Source: Selaginella moellendorffii (Eukaryota > Streptophyta > Lycopodiopsida > Selaginellales > Selaginellaceae). Taken from it: a DNA stretch of 64,000 nucleotides. The stretch spans positions 1,339,062 to 1,403,061 of the forward strand of contig NW_003314311.1 in assembly GCF_000143415.4 (NCBI RefSeq), given 5' to 3'. Within the stretch, counting starts at the first letter, position 1. Every line of letters begins with the position of its first letter. The notes beneath the pieces were generated by a model, which did no database searches, had not been told where the DNA came from, and saw only the letters and a list, made by a program, of their open reading frames with translations. A program made the position numbers and the translations under genes. Positions 55,251 through 64,000 of the stretch are shown in pieces.

Positions 55251-56391
55251 TCCCAGATAAAGTGACATTACGAAGAATATTCCTAGCGGCAAGGCACTTG
55301 AACGAGTACTTGGTATCCTTAGGGAGATCTTAGCACAGCTCAAGAACCGGTGTCGTGTCCAATGCTGGAACTATTAGAAGATCTTTCCTCATATGATGAC
55401 TAAGATTTTTGTTGGCAAGACACTACTGAGAGAGCATTACCAGCATGATCGCCACCACCACAGTTATTGCTACAGCTTGGACTACATTTAAGAATTTTTT
55501 TTAAGGTTTATCAGATCACTTTATTTATATTATTATGTTGCAGATCTTAAGAATGCTTTTGATACTCTTGTGCCCTTGCTAAAGATCACAATCCAAATAC
55601 TCCAACTATAACAAGTTGCAGAAGACTTTTAGAGGTAATTAGATTATGTTTATTCTCTATTGATAATATAAACTTTTGTATTTTAAATAATTACTAAAAA
55701 TATATATTTTTCCTTTCATATACTTGCAAGTGTTCTATTTGCAATAATGCCCACAATAGTCATGTGTCTCATACATACATGGCCTTCCAAAAGAATCTTA
55801 ATTTTAATTCAAACTTGATAATTTTAAAAAAAGTTTATAGTACAGATTTAAATCCTATCTCATTTAAAATTCTGCCCAAACATACCTATTTTGGCACGTA
55901 GTAAATATTTAAATTCCTGGATACCAAAATATCTTTATTTATATAAAATGCTTACAATATATTCACTATGAACTTTAATTTTAAAACTTTGTAATTTGAA
56001 ATTACAATGTTTATTTAGGAATTTCTCAAAAGTGGTGCACACTCCTCTAGACTGTGTGAAAATTAAAAGGTAAAATAAACTCTTTGCCTAAATAACATAT
56101 AAAATAGAGAGATATCACAAGTGGAATTATATAGCACTATTATATAAGAAAAGTGTAGATATTGAAATTTTGGGGGATAAATAGAGATAAAATAGCCACT
56201 AAAAGTTTTCAAAAGTAAAGTTTTATGTATATGTAATTATGGGATGAAATTTAACTAAAACTGGGGGATAAATGAGGATAAAATGGCACTAAAGGCTTAT
56301 ACAATTATGTAATTATTCATTATGCAATTACTATTTTTACAATTGACATAAAAGATAAATAAATTAGATTACATTTATCTTATGATGATAA
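55251..56391. other. AT-rich intergenic; nothing recognised
   Basis: Stops occur in all frames. The phrase GGGGGATAAAT.GAGATAAAAT recurs at about 56171 and 56265, a weak local duplication. Confidence 0.5.
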
Positions 56392-57175
56392 TGTAGTGCA
56401 TATGATTTTCACCTCTTATTGTATAGTGAGATAACCATGGAGTGAAACCTTGGATATATGTCCCAAAAGAAACAGAGCAAAATTTGAATTTGAAATCTTT
56501 GAGCCATTGAATGAAGGAATGGAGCTTAACTCTCAAATATATACTCAAAGAGTGAAAGAATTGAAATATAGGCCAATTTTTGAATATACAATTAAGGAGT
56601 GAAGGAACAAGAGTACATAATGATATTAGAATAATTCTAAAACATCTAATATTAGAATTAACATGAAAAATGGAGAAATGAAATTTGGCATTATATCAAC
56701 TAGTATAGTATAGAGCTTGGGTTTAGACTTCAACTAGATACAAACAAAGACAAACATGACCAAAAAAGAGCTAAACAATATCTGAAATTTGTTAGTCATG
56801 CTCGACTTACACACTATCCCTACTATATATTTAAAACTACCCACAATTCCCCTCTATATGAAACCACACTTTTAGCAGTCCTAAGAGTTAATCTCTGAGA
56901 TAATTAATAAATATGGAATGATATTAGATTATGAATCTAAATGTGTGAACAATATTATCATGTTTAAAACACTCTTTACATTTTATAGATATGCTCACTA
57001 ACAAATTTAAACACTTTTCATAAATAGTTAATAAGACCAAAGGAGACTAACACATAGGGAATACTAGCAAAAGTGTCTTAACAGATATAATAACAACATA
57101 TGAGGAATGATAGCAAAAGTGTCTTAGTGTAAGCCCTTTGGTTGCTTACACTTAGTAGATACAGTAAATAGGTGG
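56392..57175 (-). mobile_element. Old LTR remnant (minus), same family as 3149-4296
   Basis: It begins TGTAGTGCATATGATTTTCA, which is the decayed reverse complement of the LTR 3' end. It follows the LTR through GAATGAAGGAA, the TTCTAAAACATCTAAT segment and GAGACTAACACATAGGGAAT. The far end is unclear, with a small hairpin insertion near 57123-57150. Confidence 0.75.
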
Positions 57176-58344
57176 CATTGACAAGATTTTGGTTGTTTAG
57201 GTCCTTTTCAAGTAGCAATTGGTATGTTGGATTGACTATGGAATAAATAATTATAATTGTTAATTATAATTGTGAAATTTATTTATTCATATCTTTAAAA
57301 TTAGATACAAAACTTATATATTATATATTTTGAAAAATAAAAAATAACTGTTGTGAGGGCTAACTGTACGGCTACGATGCCATATGCTAATATTAGTGTA
57401 GTGGGATTTTGGTAGCCGTCAGATTGGTTTTAATCCGAACCACTTACTCTTGTATATAAGCTAATGTTTTTGGGCTAATTGATATGCACATTTTCCATAT
57501 TCCCTTTTCATATTTCATGCACTCACATTGATGGAGGTGAGGGGCACCTTTTGATTGTCCCAGAATTTTAATTTTGATATAGCTTTTTGCATTGTCTAAA
57601 TTTCCTTTTCCTTCTAGCTTTTTGTTATTTCTCTTTTTTTGCTCTTTCCTTTTCATTTATCTTCATGGTAGATCAGCAATCTCCTCCTTTAAATCTGGAG
57701 GAGCGTGGACCATACTTGAGCTCACGAGCTGAAGAGTTGAGCTCACGAGTTGAGCTCAATTTTCAATTGTAATTTAGTACAAATATTATAAACTTTAAAA
57801 TTTTAAAGTTATGGCGAACTTAATAATTTCATAACTCTTTATATGTTATATAGATAAAAATGTTCTAAATGACACTTCTTGTTCTAATAATTTAAATATT
57901 TACTACATGCAATAATAGAGACGTTTGTTAGAATATAAAATAAAATGTTTGCAAAAAGAGTATTCTTGTCACTTCTTTAAATTTGTACTCTGTACTTTCT
58001 AGCTAGTAAATGTCAGGTTCGTCAAAATTTTAAAATTATTAAATTTGAATTAAGATTCTATATAAGGCCATATAACCATTTGAAAGGAAAAAAAAATAAC
58101 TGTGATGGTACATATGCTTTGACAATACATTATAACATCATACACTCGAAAGACTATCACAAAATATTTTTTGAGAAGGTAAAGACAAAAATGGAGACTC
58201 ACAAATACTATGGGCAGTATTGCGAAAAGAACCTCATAAGTATATGAAATGAAAAGTGAAATAATAAAATATTTTTATTAATTATATAAGGTATAATTAG
58301 TTTATATTATTGATAGAGAATAAACATCGATAGTGCTGGAAAAT
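57176..58344. other. AT-rich intergenic; nothing recognised
   Basis: A small inverted motif ACGGCTAC...GTAGCCGT lies at about 57369-57419. No gene is seen. Confidence 0.5.
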
Positions 58345-61300
58345 TTAATTAGCTCCAAAAGTTTTCTGCAAATCGGCAATAGTAAGGCTTGCTTGGTGTA
58401 TATGAATATCCACTTTAGGATCCTGGTGCAAAATGTTGATGAAGATGTAGTACATATGCTTGCAAGGAGCATATGCCTTCCCATGTTCCTCGCGCTTCGT
58501 AAAGTCTGGACATGTGCAAGAAGGAAAGTCTTGAATGGCAATTGTGTACTCTCCACCTTCTGTTTTGACTATGTATTCCTTTGCGAGCACAATGATGTAC
58601 TTCGTGGAGAGAATTTCACACTCAAGTGTTTGAGCCAAGTTTATTTTACCTTGCTTTTGCTTGGAGACGGTACCAATAAATTTAACTGCCTTACCTTTTT
58701 GTGTTGGCCTCCTGTGCATCTCTGTAGGTATAGTCCTGGTTCTGTCACTCATATCTCTAACTCTCCTCTCAAGATTGAAACCAGATTTCTCAAGGTTTTC
58801 AATTTCATCCGAGGTGAGTGCAACCCCATTAGCAACCGGCCATTCTTTAGGTACTGCATCAGGTTTAGTCACTATAGTGTCTTCAAGCCGCTTTATATGG
58901 TTGACATCAGAGTTGCAGCAATATAACCAACACCATCTTGAAAATCCTATTTGCTTTCGTTCCCCATGGAAACATAGGGCTGGAACAGAAGCAGACTTGT
59001 CACCACAGATCCAAGCCCAACATTTGCCCCTTGGAAGCATCCCCACACACCTTACATTTGATTTCGCTGGCACTCGACGGATTGCCCATTACTTCGGCTC
59101 CACACTACGATAAGCAATTTCAACCTGCTGTGACGCACTTTCTTCATCAGCCACTTGAGGTGGTTCGGTTCTAGGGCGATGTCTTGGAGCAGAATGATAC
59201 TCAACATCAGGCTTGTGAGAGCTTTTTGCTCCAAGATCCGTGCCAACATCTTCACTAGCAAAGGAAAATCGACACTTTGAGCGGACAGTCTTCATATCAC
59301 CAATAGAAGCCCGAGGAGTGTACTCCATAGATGTGCCGTGGACCACTTCCTCCACTGCAGTTGCCATTGTTCATGCTGGTGGAGTCACTTTCTTCTTCAT
59401 CTGATCGTGTAACATCTCAACCGAAGGTCCTGTTTCCATGTATCTTCCTTCCTAAAATGCCAAGGCTTTTGAAGACTGCTCTACAGCGCATATCAAATCT
59501 GATAGACATGCTTCATATAGACTCATCTTCCCTTTCCCTGCCTCAGAGGAACGCCAGCTCCAATGTTTACTCTCTGAGAGATTCACAGTTGGGGTGTATG
59601 CAAGATCCTCAAGTGGTTGATCCTTATAAAAAGATGATATTAAAAAGCAATAAAAAGAGAGGAAAAAAAGAAAAACCAACCTGAAAAGAGTGATGTCCCT
59701 ATTGGAACATTCTAACTTCCCACCACCCCAACCACGACTCAAGTTGTGGTAGATAACTTACGTCAGTATAGCCATCTTCACGCCACCACATTTGGATCTC
59801 GTTTGCTTTTGCCTCATGCTCTTCTTCAGAAGGTGCAACTTGCTATTGTTTGCACAACTCCTTAAATGCTAATTGGAAATCTGGCTTGATAAGGTGGTAG
59901 TGTTGATTTAGGCTCTGAGCCCAATGGAACTCACAAGTCCTCTCATGACCTTCTAGGGGTAGACCATTCCCAAAGGCTACCCGGACACCATTCCAATTAG
60001 CCCCAGCCCCATCTGCCATGAAACCGCGAAAGTTGGCAGGCTTACCAGTCCACTTCAATACAATGTCGGAGAGGGACTTCCAAAATATTTTCTGAGCCAT
60101 CTGGTCTTGTACTTTAAACTTTGCTGTTGCAATTTTCAAGTTACAATGTAGCCTGTGAAAAGCGCAATGTTTAAAACCATTTTAAGATAATGAGAAAAAA
60201 AACTACCTCGGATCATACACATGAGCTCCCATGGTTGTCCAACCTGCCACCCACTCCATATGGTCAAAATGTACCCATGCATTAGCAAGGTCACTTGACC
60301 CAAACATATCCATTCGGGAAACAAGATCCACACCAGAGGCAAGGCCCATGGTAGATATTTTGAAAACGAAGGGGCGCTCTTGCTCACTAACGACTTGATC
60401 TGGAAATAAACTCCCATGGATAAACTCATAGGGACAAGTCCATTTTAGTTCAAGGATTGAGTCAATTTTTGATTGGAGTTTCCCCTCTCGAGATTCACAC
60501 ATCCAAGACTTTATCCTAAATAAAACAAAGTGTAAGAGAGATATTATTGAAAAGTATGTAATAATATTTTCATACCTCCTAAGGCTAGTTGTAGGTTGCA
60601 CATGTCGTAGTAACTCCCGCAAGCTAGCCTCATCCAGTTGAGTATTCTTGTAGTCCGGATCAAGTAAAGTATTTGCGATAAAATCCTTGAGCACTGTCTT
60701 TTGAACATGCTTCGGAGTTGCAGATGAGTTTCTCACAGTCTCTATCTGCACCACATCTTTGAAATGGTTGACTGAACTCCTTTGTATCCCTTCCTGTATT
60801 GGATGTGTGTGCGTACCAATATGTATTGCAGATCTACCAACCTCTCCATCCCGTGGAAGAAAATAGTACATCTTGGCCCCGCAGATGGCACGACACAATG
60901 GAGCATTCTTGCAAAACCGACACTTGAATCCAACACCAATGGTGTCACAGAGGGGAGGATTGGTTGTAGATCCTTCAAAAAATATGGAGTTTTTACTGTG
61001 CTCTCGATTGCATGCTTTATTCACACAATCAAAATACCCACCACAATGAACCATGGACACTGTGCCTTCGAAATTCTGGAAATGTGTGGTCTTGATTTTG
61101 CACCAGTTGTGGACATCCTGCTTCGTCTCCATCCCCTTTCGTTTTGAGCTGACAAAAGGTGGTAGTTCAAAGAAGATATTGCCATTGTATGTAGATGGGA
61201 GCTCGTTAACAGGCCTATACAGAAAGGAACAAACATCGATAGAGAGGCGGGAAAACTGGAAAGTGTTGCAAACAACTTGGAATATCAGTGAAGTTGGAGT

Positions 61301-61669
61301 TTGGAAATTCTTGGCTCGCACTGGACTAACATCTCCACTAGAACTAGAAGAGGAAGAAATGATGACGACCGACTCTTGCTTCATATTCACTTTAGTAGGA
61401 TCACAGCCTCGCACTTTGATTGGAGATCCAAAAACTCAAATCTCTTTCGACTTTGAATGTTGCAAATCCCAATGTTGTCCACCTTCACCTACACCCAAAA
61501 GAAGAAACTCTGATTGTTCAATTACACCAATGTTGTTGCGAATCACAACTTCCAATGAAATAGAACCGAGAGAAAGATCGAAATGTCGGCAAAGAAAAAT
61601 TTCTGAAATAAAACTTTGGGAGAAAGAAAGCGGTGGATGATCTTGGTAATGCAAAAGGAAGCTCTCCAT
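58345..61669 (-). pseudogene. Mutator-like (MULE) transposase with introns, probably dead
   Basis: Exon blocks at 61414(or earlier)-60576, 60515-60207, 60152-59762 and 59622-about 59454 join across GT-AG introns of 60, 54 and 139 bp with frames kept. A further block lies at 59073-58345. The N-terminal half has Cys pairs and an HIGTHTHP ending typical of WRKY-GCM1-type zinc domains in MULEs. The DDE region has FRGFMADGAGANWNGVRVAF followed by RTCEFHWAQSL. The last block has a SWIM finger, SCTCPDF...APCKHMYYIF. In-frame TAG at 59843-59845 (coding sense continues to 59762) and stops near 59452 and 59089 indicate decay. Terminal inverted repeats were not found by eye. Confidence 0.8.
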
Positions 61670-62395
61670 TTTGTTGCCTTTAGGTTTTGGAATTCTGAAC
61701 TTTTATAACGAAATGTCATCTCACATGTACTATGCAATTATGTGAAAAGATAGGGCGATTTCATTCTAGGATCTAACATCGAATAATGTTGTTATAATAA
61801 ATTCTGTATGAAGTATATAGGACTATGTTGTACAATATTAAAAGTCTATATACATTGAATTCAAAAACATACTCAAATTTATTATATGCACTAACTTTTG
61901 GTAGAACAGAAAGAAATATCACCTCAAGCATGTGCCATAATATGAAAGATAGGAATGATTTTATTCTAGGATCTACCATCAACCAATTGTTGCCAAATAA
62001 ATTAAATATTGTACATATTTTCAGTACTTCATTAAAGCTAGAAATCATCACATTCTTCTGAACTCATTTAAATATATTCCATCTTTGTACTACCATCTAT
62101 CACCTATAGTAAATTATCTATATACATTGCTTTGGAAATAACACCTTACAATTTAATAATCTTATATTTTCTAACAATTTCGTACTGTGATCAATTCAAC
62201 ACATGCATCTGTGACATTATTTCACATTATGACATAGTCATATTAGAGCACACCTCCATTATTAAATTACAATTCAAAAGGACTTTGTCACGTGATTAAA
62301 TCTAGGGCGGAATAGAAATTGTACAGTGCTAGATTTATTATTTATTGTACAGTGATGATTTACTGCATCCACGATGAACGGCTATGATGAAAGTT
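61670..62395. other. AT-rich intergenic; nothing recognised
   Basis: GGATCTA..ATCAA.CAAT-type phrases around 61768 and 61968 (TTTTATTCTAGGATCTACCA) hint at a short local repeat. No gene. Confidence 0.45.
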
Positions 62396-62475
62396 AGGTT
62401 AGGGTTAGGGCAGCTGCCGGCGTTAGGGTTTTACAGAAAGTAGAGCGGGAGATTGGGAGTGACTGCGGGAACAGA
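62396..62475 (+). promoter_or_regulatory. Telo-box-rich promoter/leader of the downstream gene
   Basis: GTTAGGGTTAGGG (62397-62409) and GTTAGGGTTTT (62422-62432) are telo-box-type motifs, common just upstream of plant genes. They sit about 50-80 bp before the putative ATG at 62476. It is too short to be a telomere tract. Confidence 0.5.
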
Positions 62476-64000
62476 ATGCCGCCAAGAGTAAGTTTTTTCT
62501 CCTCCTCCACTCCCTCTCCTCCCTGCCCAGTGCTGCCGCGCCCAGCGCCCCCGCGCCCACGCCATGCCCAGCACCGCCACGCCCAGCACTACCACGCCCA
62601 CACCACGCCACGCTCAGCATCGCCACTGCCCAAGGCTGCCGAGCGCTGCCCACTGCCATGCCACTGCTGCCGTGCCGCCGCTGCCCAGCATCGCCCATGC
62701 CACGCCACGCCACGCCAGCGCCGCGCTGCCTAGGGCCACCGCTGCCCAGCACCGCTGCTGCCAAGTGCCCAGGCCGGGCATTTGGCTGGGCACTCCGTCT
62801 GGGCCGGCCATGGCAGGCCGGTACGCCGGCAAACCAGTGCCAGAGCCAACTGCCCGCGCAAAGTCCGTGCAGGCCAGCCAAGGCGCTTGGCCGGCAAAGG
62901 CGCCAAGTGCTTGTGCCAAATGCCCACGCTGGGCATTTGGCATGAGCCAGCCAAGTCCAAGTGCCCAGGCCAAGGGTACCGGGGCACTTGGCGCGCACTG
63001 GCCTTGGCGCGGGCCGGCCAAGGTGCTTGGGGGTGGCCCGGTTCGCTGGCGAACCGGCGCCTGCACCAAGCCCAAGCCCTGTTCCCCTCTTCTTATGCAT
63101 TTATAATTTATAATGAGTTTTTTTAATTTTCAGAAACGGAAGCTACTACAAAAGGAGAGGGATGTTGGATCAAAGAGAAGACATGAGGAAGATGAGATCC
63201 AGGATGATAATCAAGTTGACCTTTAGATAGAGATTTCCACAGCGACAACTCTACCATCTTCCCAACCAGATAACTCCAGTCCACATGCACCCCCACCACC
63301 ACCATCGATGCCACCACCACCATTACCACCGCCACCACCTTCACCACCATTACCACCACCACCACCTTTACCTTCATCACCACAATTACCACCACCGTCA
63401 TCACCACCATTACCACCACCACCGTCATCACCACCATCATCACCACCACCAGCGCAACCATTGTTATCACTACCATTGCTGCCATAACCACAAATGCCAC
63501 TACTCTTAACATATTCACAAAATATGGCAGAAACGGAGCAGTGCCCAAGTGCGCTTGATGGCAGTGTTGGGCCCGAGTCGGGGGCTAGATCTGATAATGG
63601 TGCTACTGGAGGTGTAGCTGAAGCTGAAAGAGAAGTGGAGCTACCTGAACACATTGTCGACAAGTGCTTCCAAGAGATAGTTTTGAGAACTAAAGAGAAG
63701 GTCATTCACACGACTCTGGAGTCTCTCAAGTGGGAAGGCCCGGGGCACATGATTCGAGAAATCCCACTATGTCGATTCACTCAGACAAGCATTGTTCGGT
63801 CTGCTTCACTGCACTTCGTCAACATGGACATCTATAGTCTGTACAAACAGAATGGCCTTGGGACAAACATAGGTATGTTCCTTGTTTCGGTCTTCAAGCC
63901 AGGAATGACAAATACCCTCTCGGTGTCACCGGAAATCGAGAGGGATTGGGATGACATTTGGAAAATGAAGTCCCGCGAATTTGACATCAAGCTTATGAGC
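62476..64000 (+). pseudogene. Unrecognised gene, 5' part, running off the window; stops in frame
   Basis: ATG at 62476 with a tiny exon (MPPR, to 62487), a 646-bp GT-AG intron (62488-63133) and a second exon. That exon keeps a single frame to the window end: KRKLLQKERDVGSKRRHEED (basic then acidic), a proline-rich run (63285-63480) and then EVELPEHIVDKCFQEIVLRT, LKWEGPGHMIREIPLCRFTQ and VFKPGMTNTLSVSPEIERDW. Two in-frame stops (TAG 63224-63226, TAA 63485-63487) break it, unless further introns remove them. The last part (ATG at 63494 or 63524) is open to 64000. I do not recognise the family. It could be the start of a transposon or host gene. Confidence 0.5.
62500..63060. repeat. GC-rich, hairpin-rich block inside the putative intron
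   Basis: CGCCCAGCACCGCCACGCC-like units form an imprecise minisatellite (62525-62760). They are followed by GGCCGGCCA-rich inverted repeats, including a perfect 11-bp-arm hairpin at 62916-62940 (arms CCAAATGCCCA / TGGGCATTTGG). Long open frames here on both strands are a composition effect. Confidence 0.75.

Noticed and set aside
57361-57425. ACGGCTAC/GTAGCCGT pair as a MULE terminal repeat
   Set aside because: The arms are only 8 bp and both lie on the same side of the transposase. A related ACGGCTA at about 62384 is too short to call.
62396-62435. TTAGGG-like units as an interstitial telomere
   Set aside because: Only two or three imperfect units; better explained as telo-box promoter motifs.
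62423-63126. Long Pro/Ala-rich ORFs on both strands (up to 225 aa)
   Set aside because: All six frames are open because of high GC and repeats. There are no domains or codon signature.
63123-63548. Val-rich, Gly-rich and His-rich ORFs
   Set aside because: They are shadow translations of the CCA-rich proline codon run of the plus-strand gene.

Overview
The window is plant nuclear DNA, and several features point to a lycophyte such as Selaginella moellendorffii (inference). It has many short introns of about 54-63 bp, PPR genes, a GRAS gene whose protein closely resembles Arabidopsis SCL28, plant 26S rDNA and U6 snRNA relics, and compact genes set between AT-rich, transposon-filled stretches. 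One run of 100 Ns (27819-27918) marks a scaffold gap.

Layout. 1-229: 3' end of an ABCB-type transporter. 835-23147: a deeply nested transposon block. A decayed 26S rDNA piece (about 835-1281) carries an old, CpG-depleted Penelope-like element (PLE, minus strand, 1282-23147). That old element was split by a 15.8-kb LTR retrotransposon (3149-18987, 5-bp duplication ACATA) and by a solo LTR (19980-20866). Inside the LTR retrotransposon lies a second 26S rDNA fragment (6369-6454 plus 15271-about 15690). It is interrupted at the same rRNA position by a young head-to-tail array of three units of the same PLE family (6455-15270). 23148-34450: a copia RNase H scrap, two decayed PPR genes, one apparently intact LRR receptor-like protein gene and a broken paralogue of it. 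34460-47650: AT-rich DNA with a dead hAT-like transposase, a solo LTR with perfect 5-bp duplications, a 690-bp tandem repeat and a long (TA)n tract beside an inverted repeat. 47682-54844 is the gene-rich part: an intronless PPR gene, a U6 pseudogene, an unexplained AT-rich ORF, an SCL28-like GRAS gene, and a divergent five-exon dual-specificity phosphatase. 54935-64000: GC-rich repeats, an old LTR, a Mutator-like transposase with introns and broken frames, and the start of an unrecognised gene running off the window.

The main discovery candidate is the PLE. Two arrays of different age sit at exactly the same position in 26S rDNA (after ATTTTTGGTTAAGCAG, before AACTGG), antisense to the rRNA. 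The same 16 bp occurs at every unit-unit junction. This suggests a 26S rDNA-targeted Penelope-like retroelement without a GIY-YIG domain, which rebuilds its own target at each insertion and so forms tandem arrays. I know of no described rDNA-specific PLE. The young copy encodes an upstream protein of unknown family (about 512 aa) and an RT of 662 aa or more.

A second point of interest is the SCL28-like gene. It has two MSA-like AACGG motifs just upstream, in a 190-bp promoter shared with the phosphatase. This fits the known MYB3R-SCL28 mitotic module.
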